Assembly (NCBI GenBank): GCA_907163375.1
Contig: CAJQUW010001810.1
Span: 310,001-374,000, forward strand
DNA: 64,000 bases
DNA from: Prostheceraeus crozeri
Lineage: Eukaryota; Platyhelminthes; Polycladida; Euryleptidae
Direction: 5' to 3'
Within the stretch, counting starts at the first letter, position 1. Each line of letters starts with the position of its first letter. Below are positions 1 to 7,073 of the stretch, one piece after another. The notes beneath the pieces were generated by a model. The model did no database searches and was not told the DNA's origin. It was given only the letters and a program-made list of their open reading frames with translations. A program made the position numbers and the translations under genes.

Positions 1-1
1 A

Positions 2-133
2 ATTGAAATTTTTCAAGCAGCTACTGAAAAACCATACGGTTACTTATTCATTGACTTTACGCAAGAGTGTCCGGAAGAATTTAGATTTCGAAGTGATATT
101 TTGAAAACTCCCATGATTATCTACAAACTATGA
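2..133 (+). CDS. C-terminal end of FtsK/HerA-type packaging ATPase (partial, cut by window edge)
   Basis: The first 43 codons of the window form an open frame ending in TGA. The peptide contains EKPYGYLFIDFTQECPEEFR, which resembles the tail of Polinton genome-packaging ATPases, where an aromatic-hydrophobic strand followed by D and a P-E-x-F/L-R segment is usual. These enzymes pump the element genome into the capsid. The Walker motifs lie upstream of the window, so the call rests on this tail and on position beside other Polinton genes. The stop overlaps the next start as ATGA, which suggests tight co-transcription. The window edge is the only reason it is partial. Confidence 0.6.
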   Translation: MEIFQAATEKPYGYLFIDFTQECPEEFRFRSDILKTPMIIYKL

Positions 134-822
134 GTTCTTATTCTCGCATGATTGTTATTCCTCAGGATGAATATGTACAATTGACTGCCATGCAGCAAGT
201 AAAGCAACCTCTTGCAAATCAAATGTATAGGAAAGAAATAGATTATCAGCAAAATGTTCACATCAAAGATCCACATCGTGCTGTATTATTACAATCGGAA
301 ACTGTTGAGCAATTGAAAAACTTGAAGAATAAGATGCGTGACTCTGTATCGACTGCTACACCTTTAGCATCTCGCGCACATGCCATATCTCTTTTCAACA
401 GTATTGAACCCCATCTCAATGTAAATGATAGAGGAGAAATCATTACAGATGAAAATAAAGTGATTGATGCTTCACGTTATGAAGACTTGATTCAGTATGC
501 GACACGTAGAAAGCGCCGTCAGGGCTATGTTCCACCTGGTTGGTCATACTTTCTTAAACTATTGAAAAAGCATAATGTGCCAAAATTTGCTTTAAATAAT
601 GAGACATTGAAAGAACTTGATTCAACAGTGGCTACTACTCCAATGCTTCAGGCGATGAAAATGCCAACAAATTGGTTTAAGACGTCACCTGCTACATCCC
701 CTCCCACACTCACTAAGCAAACAAGGGGAAGAACTCGACGTAGATCTGTATCGCCACTAAAACTGGTAAAAGGAAAACGTAAAACAGCTCCTCCCAGGAA
801 ATACATGTTCTCAGACTATTAA
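130..822 (+). CDS. uncharacterised Polinton protein, 230 aa
   Basis: The start overlaps the ATPase stop by four bases. The N-terminal half is polar. The middle (about residues 115 to 155) has a basic patch TRRKRRQG, then PPGWSYFLKLLKKHNVP. This P-P-G-W / F-hh-hhK / N-V-P pattern recurs, as far as I recall, in an unnamed protein encoded next to capsid genes in other Polintons. The last 50 residues are strongly basic (TRGRTRRRS, KGKRKTAPPRK), which suits nucleic-acid binding or packaging. No enzymatic motif, signal peptide or membrane segment is visible. The function is unknown; a virion or DNA-associated role is only an inference from charge and neighbours. Confidence 0.7.
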   Translation: MSSYSRMIVIPQDEYVQLTAMQQVKQPLANQMYRKEIDYQQNVHIKDPHRAVLLQSETVEQLKNLKNKMRDSVSTATPLASRAHAISLFNSIEPHLNVNDRGEIITDENKVIDASRYEDLIQYATRRKRRQGYVPPGWSYFLKLLKKHNVPKFALNNETLKELDSTVATTPMLQAMKMPTNWFKTSPATSPPTLTKQTRGRTRRRSVSPLKLVKGKRKTAPPRKYMFSDY

Positions 823-823
823 T

Positions 824-1039
824 ATGAAGCAGATGTGTTGCTTGCCATGTAATGAGCCGCCAGAGGTGAATGTCGTTGTCACTTGCACTTGCTGCGCCAG
901 CTCTCATAATGAAACCCCTAAGCAATGTGAACACGATCGCAAAACCGCTAAAGCTAAATGCTGCAGTTGTTGTAAATGTAGAAAGGGAAGAAAACAAAAA
1001 GATGAGAAGGAGGAAAAAGAGTCAGCCGTCATCGACTGA
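824..1039 (+). CDS. small Cys-rich protein, 71 aa, overlapping the integrase start
   Basis: The frame starts at an ATG two bases after the previous stop. It encodes about 13 cysteines in 71 residues, clustered as MCCLPC, CTCCASS and KCCSCCKCRKGRK, followed by a Lys/Glu tail. Such clustering is hard to get by chance and suggests a metal-binding or disulphide-linked small protein. It overlaps the 5' part of the integrase frame, whose own residues before Met45 look low-complexity and hydrophobic. The most economical reading is that this ORF is real and the integrase starts downstream at 1002. I do not recognise a family. Confidence 0.4.
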   Translation: MKQMCCLPCNEPPEVNVVVTCTCCASSHNETPKQCEHDRKTAKAKCCSCCKCRKGRKQKDEKEEKESAVID

Positions 1040-2090
1040 ACGTTTGAAGTCAATCTACTATGATGTAAAACATCCGGCAGGATTTGCATCTATCAAGAAA
1101 TTATCAAAAGCGAGTGGTCTTCCACAATCACAAGTGAAACGATGGTTAAAGGGTCAGGCTACCTATACACTCCACAAACAAGCGAAAAAGAAGTACCGCA
1201 CCCGCCATTATATTGTTCATGACATCGATGAACAGTGGCAAGCAGATTTGTGCGATGTTGCCTCCATTTCAAAACATAACTCGGGCAATAATTTTATTTT
1301 AACCGTCATTGATATTTTCTCGCGTTATGCGTGGGCTCAACCTTTAAAAACTAAAGAAGGGAAAGGAGTAGCAAAAGCATTCCAAACAATTTTTCGAGAA
1401 GGTCGCATTCCAAAAAGAATTCAGAGTGATCAAGGAAAAGAGTTTGAAAATCAGCATGTGACAAGATTATTTGAGAGGCATAACATTGAGTTGTTTAGTG
1501 TAAAGAGCGCTTATAAAGCTGCACTCGTTGAACGTTTTAATCGCACATTAAAAAATCGTTTGTGGCGACATTTTACTGCCAACTTGACACAAAATTGGAC
1601 AAAGGTTCTACAAGATACACTCCATGCCTACAATCACTCTATCCATCGTTCTATTGGACTCAGACCAGTAGATGTAAATGCTGACAATGTAGATAAAGTG
1701 CGCGAATCATTCCAACGTAAACGCACTCATGTGAAAAGTGATGTGAAAATTGGCGATAAAGTTCGTATCTCAAAAGTGAAAAGTGTTTTTGCTAAAGGGT
1801 ACCTCCCGAATTGGACAGAGGAGGTATTTACAGTATCAAGGATTAATCAAAAAGACTCTCCGACCACCTACAAGTTGAAAGATTACGATAATGAAGAAAT
1901 TGAGGGTAGCTTTTACCGCGATGAGATTGAGGTAGTCACTGAAAGTGAAACATATTTGGTAGAGAAAATCATTCGATGTAAAAAACGGCAAGGTGAAGAA
2001 TGGTGTCTTGTTAAATGGACTGGTTATCCTTCAAGTATGAACTCTTGGATGCGTCGTGCCGACATCTTTCATCTAAGTGATCGACAGTGA
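1002..2090 (+). CDS. INT: Polinton integrase (RVE/DDE fold) with C-terminal chromodomain
   Basis: It catalyses insertion of element DNA into the host chromosome by the retrovirus-like strand-transfer reaction. The catalytic triad is visible as D in WQADL, D in IQSDQGKEF and E in ALVERFNRTLK; the last two are 34 residues apart, as expected for the family. A basic N-terminal segment (LPQSQVKRWLKG) resembles a helix-turn-helix. After the core comes an SH3-like stretch and then a chromodomain (YLVEKIIRCKK to VKWTGYPSSMNSWM) that may steer integration to marked chromatin. I start it at the ATG at 1002; an in-frame ATG at 870 would add 44 residues but overlaps the Cys-rich ORF. It looks whole. Confidence 0.93.
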   Translation: MRRRKKSQPSSTERLKSIYYDVKHPAGFASIKKLSKASGLPQSQVKRWLKGQATYTLHKQAKKKYRTRHYIVHDIDEQWQADLCDVASISKHNSGNNFILTVIDIFSRYAWAQPLKTKEGKGVAKAFQTIFREGRIPKRIQSDQGKEFENQHVTRLFERHNIELFSVKSAYKAALVERFNRTLKNRLWRHFTANLTQNWTKVLQDTLHAYNHSIHRSIGLRPVDVNADNVDKVRESFQRKRTHVKSDVKIGDKVRISKVKSVFAKGYLPNWTEEVFTVSRINQKDSPTTYKLKDYDNEEIEGSFYRDEIEVVTESETYLVEKIIRCKKRQGEEWCLVKWTGYPSSMNSWMRRADIFHLSDRQ

Positions 2091-2131
2091 TTCATGCAAA
2101 GTTGTAACTAACAATGTTTAGGGTTTGAGCT

Positions 2132-2587
2132 ATGAATCCAACTGCCTCATTTTATTCACGACCCTCCTACGTAAGTGGTGGAGGACAAATTTACATCGGT
2201 GCTCGCCGCCAACGTGGAGGTAGCATACTTGGTGCACTGAAATCTGTTGTAGCACCTCTCATATCCAATGTCGGTAGATCTTTAAAACGAAATGTTTTAA
2301 GTAATGCCGTTGGCTTTGCTGGTGATGTTGCTAGTGATCTTTCCAGAGGTAGAAGTTTTAAGAGCAGTTTGTTGAATCGTGGGAAGGAACGCGGTTTAAA
2401 AACATTGAAGCAGACCATTGCTGGTGTTACTCAAGGAAAGAAATCACCTAAACGAATGAGAAAAGGAAGGAGGAAACATCGCGGAGCTGGTAAGGTGCGA
2501 TCTTCAGTCAAAAGGCATTCACGCAAACGTCGCAGAGGCTCTAATCATTCATCAGGCGCTAAACGACGACGCTGCTATAACTTCTAA
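2132..2587 (+). CDS. basic pVI/pX-like minor virion protein, 151 aa
   Basis: This is a short protein with a Tyr/Ser/Gly N-terminus, a central amphipathic helix region (ILGALKSVVAPLISNVGR) and a very basic tail (KRMRKGRRKHRG, KRHSRKRRRG, GAKRRRCYNF). The segment GARRQRGGS resembles the G-G or G-x-G sites cut by adenain-type proteases, and such a protease is encoded 1.3 kb downstream. Adenovirus pVI and pX, and their analogues in Polintons, show this mix of a cleavable N-terminus, amphipathic helix and DNA-binding tail. It directly precedes the capsid gene with a two-base gap. The role in membrane lysis or core formation is inferred, not shown. Confidence 0.65.
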   Translation: MNPTASFYSRPSYVSGGGQIYIGARRQRGGSILGALKSVVAPLISNVGRSLKRNVLSNAVGFAGDVASDLSRGRSFKSSLLNRGKERGLKTLKQTIAGVTQGKKSPKRMRKGRRKHRGAGKVRSSVKRHSRKRRRGSNHSSGAKRRRCYNF

Positions 2588-2589
2588 TC

Positions 2590-3867
2590 ATGGAGTGTAA
2601 AACTTCCGGTTTTTGTTTGTTCGATCAACAAGCCATACAGACAGATATTCTTAGTTCAAGTATTGTAGATTATCATCCTCGAACAGCTGAGAATGCTGGC
2701 CCCATTGAATTTGTTATTCCTGGTGGTAGTGATGACTACATAGATTTGAGTTATGCGATGCTTGATTTGAGGTTTAGAATTCAGCAAGCAGATGGAACTG
2801 CTATTGACGATGCACATAAAGTTGGACTGAACAATTTACCATTGACTACATTACTTCGCGATGTTTCTCTAACGATTGGAGAGCAGCAGGTGGAAGGTGG
2901 TCAAAGCGATTATCCCTATAAATCATATTTCAATCATGTATCACAGTTTCATCCAGCAGCACAAAAAAGTCATATGGAAGCCATGGGATGGTACAGAGAT
3001 GAAGCAGGAAAATTTGATGTTGAAACAAACAGTGGCTTTGTAAAGCGATCTGCTATGATTAAAGATAGTAGAGTATGTCAGCTATATGGTCCGCTGAATT
3101 TAGACTTCTTTAGACAGTCAAAGTTTTTACTCTGTAATACCAGCATGCGACTCAAGCTGACATTGAATAAGCCTGAATTTGCGCTGAATGCATTTGCTAA
3201 AGTTGACAATTTTAGAATTCATGTGGAAGATATTGCACTTTACATTCGTCGAGTAGTACCGAATCCAAGTGTCATTAGAGGGCATGCTGAAGGTCTTAAC
3301 CGCCAAAATGCCATTTACCCCGTTCAGCATACAAAGCTTCTCACCTTTACAATTCCGAAAGATCAAAAGAGTTTCATGAAAGATGGCCTCTTTCCATCGG
3401 AAGCACCGAAGCTCCTCATGGTGGCAATGGTTGAAAATGATGCATTTAATGGTAATATAAAGAAGAATCCTTTCAATTTTAAACACAATCAGTTAAGTGA
3501 AATTGCTTTACGTGTTAATGGTGTGAGTCATCCTGGTCCACCCTACAAACCAGATTTTGCTTCGGATCAATTTATGCGCAGTTATGTTGATTTTATGGAT
3601 GTCTTTGGCTTTTACAATACGGATGATACCAACGGACTGACTATGAAAGAGTTTAAGAGTGGATATACTATTTATGCATTTGATTTGACTGCTGACAGCG
3701 ATATTAGTGCACCCTATCGTCAAGCGAACGTGCCTCATAATATTCGTTTGGATTTGACGTTCAAAAGAACACTACCTGAGACGATCAATGTATTAATTTA
3801 TGCAGTCTTCGATTCAAATATTGAAATTACAAAGTATCGTGACGTGATTCTTCAGTATAATCGTTAA
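2590..3867 (+). CDS. MCP: major capsid protein, double jelly-roll
   Basis: At 425 aa it has the length of adintovirus-type Polinton major capsid proteins. The N-terminus carries the family's recognisable pattern: a short FDQQAIQTDIL segment, then IEFVIPGGSDDYIDLS, then alternating hydrophobic strands (LDLRFRI) and LTTLLRDVSLTIG. The protein is rich in beta strands with few charged clusters, as expected for two jelly rolls. Known family members form trimeric capsomers of the icosahedral shell. The start is the ATG immediately after the basic protein's stop; the TAATG at its end is shared with the protease start. The gene looks whole. Confidence 0.88.
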   Translation: MECKTSGFCLFDQQAIQTDILSSSIVDYHPRTAENAGPIEFVIPGGSDDYIDLSYAMLDLRFRIQQADGTAIDDAHKVGLNNLPLTTLLRDVSLTIGEQQVEGGQSDYPYKSYFNHVSQFHPAAQKSHMEAMGWYRDEAGKFDVETNSGFVKRSAMIKDSRVCQLYGPLNLDFFRQSKFLLCNTSMRLKLTLNKPEFALNAFAKVDNFRIHVEDIALYIRRVVPNPSVIRGHAEGLNRQNAIYPVQHTKLLTFTIPKDQKSFMKDGLFPSEAPKLLMVAMVENDAFNGNIKKNPFNFKHNQLSEIALRVNGVSHPGPPYKPDFASDQFMRSYVDFMDVFGFYNTDDTNGLTMKEFKSGYTIYAFDLTADSDISAPYRQANVPHNIRLDLTFKRTLPETINVLIYAVFDSNIEITKYRDVILQYNR

Positions 3868-4328
3868 TGAGTTGGTTGACTGCTGACGATATTAAGACTA
3901 AAGTGCAGCGTAATGCAGACGAAGCGACGTTGAAAGCTTTCGATAATGTCTATTCACTCGATACCTTACCACCTGCAGTAAATCACTATCCCATCTTTAT
4001 TGTGCTAAACACTCATTCACAGAATTTAGGCGGTGAGCATTGGAAAGCGATCTTTATTGGAGAAGACCGACGTGGTGAACTATTTGACTCTCTTGCTCAA
4101 CCTCCAAATATACCAACACAGCAGTGGTTGAGAAAACATACGCGTCAATATCAGCGAAATGAACGCATACTACAACATCCACTTTCATCAACGTGTGGTG
4201 CTTTTGTACTGTACTTCATCTTAAAACGTTTACATGTATCTCGATTTGCATCTGTTATTCAAAACTTTTCATGTAATCCATCCTCTAATGAAAAAATGAT
4301 TTGTAAGTTCTATCATGATTTGAAATAA
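3867..4328 (+). CDS. PRO: adenain-like cysteine protease (C5/Ulp1 fold)
   Basis: This 153-aa protein should mature virion proteins. Catalytic residues can be placed by pattern: His58 in GGEHWK, Asp74 in LFDSLA, a Gln before the nucleophile (ILQHP) and Cys110 in SSTCGAFV. Order, spacing and length agree with Polinton and adenovirus proteases. Its ATG overlaps the capsid stop codon, so both are likely made from one transcript. Likely substrates are the neighbouring basic protein with its QRGGS site. A TATTTTA-rich stretch follows the stop and faces the convergent minus-strand TBP gene. Confidence 0.9.
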   Translation: MSWLTADDIKTKVQRNADEATLKAFDNVYSLDTLPPAVNHYPIFIVLNTHSQNLGGEHWKAIFIGEDRRGELFDSLAQPPNIPTQQWLRKHTRQYQRNERILQHPLSSTCGAFVLYFILKRLHVSRFASVIQNFSCNPSSNEKMICKFYHDLK

Positions 4329-4354
4329 AAACATCATGTTGGAAAAATTGTTTT

Positions 4355-4900
4355 TTATTTTACAATCCGCTGGGTACGTACATACTCAATGAGATAGTCT
4401 AGGATCATATTTGCTTGTTCATGAGATTTTAGTCCAGTAATGATCACTTTACTATTATGAAAGATTGCCACATGCACAGGCAACCAACAACTAATGAGAG
4501 CTGCAGGAAAAAGTTCGGGTTCATAACACAAACTGTAACTGCTGGTACGAATCTTCAAAAATGATAGACTGTCACTCAATTGAGTAGAGATCACCATATT
4601 GTCCACAGTCAGATTCGACATCACACACCTCTCCCTCTTCCATATCCGACGTAGTAGTCTCTGTAGCTCTAAGCGCATTGACTGCGCCGATGAATGAGAA
4701 AGGGCGCCGAGAATCTGTACAGTCCCATTTGGGAAGAGTTGAAGATTCCGTGAATTGTTCATCTTCACCACTAACATTTGAGGACGGCCCGGGTAATACT
4801 TGCTGTTTGGAAGCTGTTGGCGTAATGTTGTGAGATCGATTTTGGTGTAGAGTCTGAAGCGACGGAGAATGTTGACGATGGTGTAGCGATGGCGCTTCAT
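4355..4900 (-). CDS. TATA-binding protein (TBP) homologue, 181 aa, within Polinton
   Basis: Starting at the ATG at 4900 the protein is 181 aa, the size of a bare TBP core, and both TBP repeats are recognisable. Repeat 1 has YTIVNILRRFRLYTKIDL, NSKYYPGRPQMLVVKM, NLQLFPNGTVQILGALS and SAQSMR. Repeat 2 has LTVDNMVIS, SSYSLCYEPELFPA and HVAIFHNSKVIITGLKS. Cellular TBP has matching segments at the same spacing: IVSTVNL, EYNPKRF, ALIFSSGKMVCTGAKS, IQNMVGS, SSYEPELFPG and LLIFVSGKVVLTGAK. The first DNA-kinking Phe of each repeat is kept. A TATA box lies 35 to 44 bases upstream. By family knowledge it would bind promoter DNA; that it directs element transcription is inference. A longer in-frame extension to 5044 is possible but looks non-homologous. 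Confidence 0.8.
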   Translation of the reverse strand: MKRHRYTIVNILRRFRLYTKIDLTTLRQQLPNSKYYPGRPQMLVVKMNNSRNLQLFPNGTVQILGALSHSSAQSMRLELQRLLRRIWKRERCVMSNLTVDNMVISTQLSDSLSFLKIRTSSYSLCYEPELFPAALISCWLPVHVAIFHNSKVIITGLKSHEQANMILDYLIEYVRTQRIVK

Positions 4901-5222
4901 GATGAAAGAATGAGTAAATTGAGCGATGTACCTTCCTTTTATACTTTTCCCAACTACCTTGATGAAATGTGAAGTTAGTATGAAGTTGGGAATGATAGAG
5001 TTGAATTCGCCGATTGTTGACGCGCAGCCAGATGCGATTTCCAATACGTGAATGTCTTTTCATATAGAAGTATTTCAAGTCCTTCATGATATGATGTAGA
5101 GATTGAAAATGACGATAAGATAAAACAAACTCTCTTCTCACATTTCCAGTTGAATCTTTGAAATAGACGTTTCGATCATGATCCGTTTCAATACGTTGTA
5201 GGGAATCTAATTTCCAACTCAT
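4572..5222 (-). CDS. uncharacterised protein, paralogue of next gene, possible tandem PC4-like fold
   Basis: The first 100 residues pair closely with the gene at 5245 to 5601: W-x-LDSLQ-x-I, DRNVYFKDSTGN, R-x-F then IMKDLKYF, IQLYHSQ, WEKYKRKVHRSI. Each half (a beta strand pair with polar turn, then a short helix) loosely recalls the PC4 single-strand-DNA-binding and coactivator unit, in which IREYY / GISLT-x-xQW-x-xL is the pattern; this is a tentative reading. The remaining 110 residues are a Ser/Thr/Glu-rich tail, and 329 bases of it overlap the TBP gene in another frame. That tail may be overprinted code or simply an open frame. The function is unknown. Confidence 0.6.
   Translation of the reverse strand: MSWKLDSLQRIETDHDRNVYFKDSTGNVRREFVLSYRHFQSLHHIMKDLKYFYMKRHSRIGNRIWLRVNNRRIQLYHSQLHTNFTFHQGSWEKYKRKVHRSIYSFFHHEAPSLHHRQHSPSLQTLHQNRSHNITPTASKQQVLPGPSSNVSGEDEQFTESSTLPKWDCTDSRRPFSFIGAVNALRATETTTSDMEEGEVCDVESDCGQYGDLYSIE
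4935..4944 (-). promoter_or_regulatory. TATA box for the TBP-like gene
   Basis: Read on the minus strand the site is GTATAAAAGG, a near-consensus TATA box. It sits 35 to 44 bases before the ATG at 4900, which supports that start over the upstream ATG at 5044. It lies inside the coding region of the neighbouring PC4-like ORF, so the two genes overlap. Confidence 0.55.
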
Positions 5223-5244
5223 GGTGCGTGGTAATCATATCTGA

Positions 5245-5601
5245 TTAAGATTTGCATAGTAGGGCGATGAACTCACGACGAATAAATGTCATGATGGAGC
5301 GATGTATGTATCTTCTATACTTCTCCCAATTGTATTTGCGAAATGAGAAACAGTTTGCGGAATGAGAATGGTAGATTTGAATTTCATTTCTGTAATGTTG
5401 AAGCCAAACTTGATCACCCAAGGAGATGAATCTTAATGTTTCAAAATATTCCAAATCCCTCATGATATCATTGAGGTTGACAAATTGTCGCCATGTTAAT
5501 GTAATTCCTCTTGATGTATGACCATGAGAATTTTTGAAATGTACGTTTCCATCACGATCAACTCTGATATATTGTAGAGAGTCCAAAATCCAAGTCTTCA
5601 T
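5245..5601 (-). CDS. uncharacterised protein, paralogue of preceding gene, 118 aa
   Basis: I start it at the ATG at 5601, giving MKTWILDSLQYI. It matches its neighbour along its whole length (RVDRDGNVHFKNS, GITLTWRQF, IMRDLEYF, IQIYHSHS, WEKYRRYIHRSI), so the pair arose by tandem duplication. It lacks the acidic tail of its paralogue. The segment GITLTWRQFVNLNDIM resembles the last strand and helix of PC4 (GISLT-x-xQW-x-xL). It is divergent from the penton-like gene starting at 5637, sharing a 35-bp intergenic space. A role in DNA replication or late transcription is only a guess. Confidence 0.65.
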   Translation of the reverse strand: MKTWILDSLQYIRVDRDGNVHFKNSHGHTSRGITLTWRQFVNLNDIMRDLEYFETLRFISLGDQVWLQHYRNEIQIYHSHSANCFSFRKYNWEKYRRYIHRSIMTFIRREFIALLCKS

Positions 5602-5636
5602 GATGTTATGCAAAGTTGCAGATTAGCAATATAAAA

Positions 5637-7034
5637 ATGTCGTTTTATCATATTTTGCTTAGCAATGCGGCTACAAAGAGATTTACTAGCAATCGAGCCG
5701 CACTCTTTTCTACTCCCATTGATCATGCACAACAGCTAAATGGGAATTGGGAAGTGGGTGTCACTCAACTTGTTTATAGCAACTGTGTCTATACTTTTGA
5801 TCATGAGGTGATGACTATTAATATGAGACGTACAGCTGCTTACCAATGTGAAAAGGGGTGCCGAATATACATTCCACAGTGGCCAAAGAAAGATCTCTTA
5901 TCATGTAAAAAGTTTATATATGATTTCTTGAATAAAGCGTGTAAACATATTGCCCAATTTACTCCGCACAATGATGATTATAATTATGTACATCATGTAG
6001 TTGAGAAAGATTGGATTGTTGGTTTAAGTCCAAGTTTAAGAAATGATTTAGGCTACCTCGCTAGCGCCTTAACAAGCTATGATAATTTTAACGTTAATTA
6101 CCACATAAGTGGTCATAAACAGTTAATATATCGAGAGGAAGCTTATTATGTAGATCTTATTCCAAGAAATGAGAAGACGTTGGTGAAGAAGATTGTGATT
6201 AAGCCAAGAAAGACAAACATGACTCCTGAAACATTATTGAAGAAATTTAATTATCTCCTTCGAGTTGATGACAAACAAGTGGCAACATTGACTTATATTA
6301 AATCATCTAATCATATTGCAATAAGCAAATTAAATGATGATGATCTAGTATTAGTTTGTTCAAAAGATTTTCATCAGTTCTTACGACATCGTTCTGCAGC
6401 TGTTCATGGAAAATCTGATATGCAACATTTACCATGTGAAAGGTCAAATCAATTTGATACAGAATGGGCCGTATCTTTATACAGAAAGTGTGTAGAGCCT
6501 TTTGGTGGTTTCTTACATGAAACAAGAGTGTTGATGCCTCGCATTATTACTTCGGTTAAATTGGTTGTAGATTATTTAAATGAAGTGATTAATGAGCAAC
6601 ATATTTCATTTTCTGAAAAAGAAGGTACTTTGTCTCTCACTATAAATGGAAAAGGTATTGAACTAATTATGGATAAAACTCTAATGGACATTTTGGGTTT
6701 TGACCAAAATATCTTTAAAAGTGGTACTGTAACCAAAGCTAGCGCAGACATGTCGCTATCGCGTCGTATTAACTATTTTCAGATATATTCCAATATTGGT
6801 GAAGATGTACGTGTGGGAGATGTTGAAGCTCCATTGCTAGCAATGATACCATACCAGCCAAAAAGCTGCAGTATTTTATCTGAGCATACTTTCAAGAAAG
6901 TGCATTATACAAAGCTGAAATCAAACTACATCCCACAAATTGATATTGCCATTTATGATGATGCTGGTGCGTTGATTCCTTTTCATAAAGATGCTGTGAC
7001 AAGTATTACACTCCATTTCCGAATGAAGAGTTAA
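5637..7034 (+). CDS. penton-like / minor capsid protein A
   Basis: I start it at the ATG at 5637 (MSFYHILLSNAATKRFTSN). The N-terminus shows the Polinton pattern of a short beta strand, L-x-SNA, then NGNWEVGVTQLVYSN. The C-terminus has a second family block: the strand FQIYSNIGEDVRVGD, then PLLAMIPYQP, then IDIAIYDDAGALIPF and LHFRMKS. Proteins of this type are taken to be pentons or minor capsid proteins built on a single jelly roll. The next gene is a paralogue. It looks whole, and a TATAAAA lies only five bases before the start. Confidence 0.75.
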   Translation: MSFYHILLSNAATKRFTSNRAALFSTPIDHAQQLNGNWEVGVTQLVYSNCVYTFDHEVMTINMRRTAAYQCEKGCRIYIPQWPKKDLLSCKKFIYDFLNKACKHIAQFTPHNDDYNYVHHVVEKDWIVGLSPSLRNDLGYLASALTSYDNFNVNYHISGHKQLIYREEAYYVDLIPRNEKTLVKKIVIKPRKTNMTPETLLKKFNYLLRVDDKQVATLTYIKSSNHIAISKLNDDDLVLVCSKDFHQFLRHRSAAVHGKSDMQHLPCERSNQFDTEWAVSLYRKCVEPFGGFLHETRVLMPRIITSVKLVVDYLNEVINEQHISFSEKEGTLSLTINGKGIELIMDKTLMDILGFDQNIFKSGTVTKASADMSLSRRINYFQIYSNIGEDVRVGDVEAPLLAMIPYQPKSCSILSEHTFKKVHYTKLKSNYIPQIDIAIYDDAGALIPFHKDAVTSITLHFRMKS

Positions 7035-7073
7035 TGCAAACGTATGCTAATATATTTTTCCAATGTGAATAAT

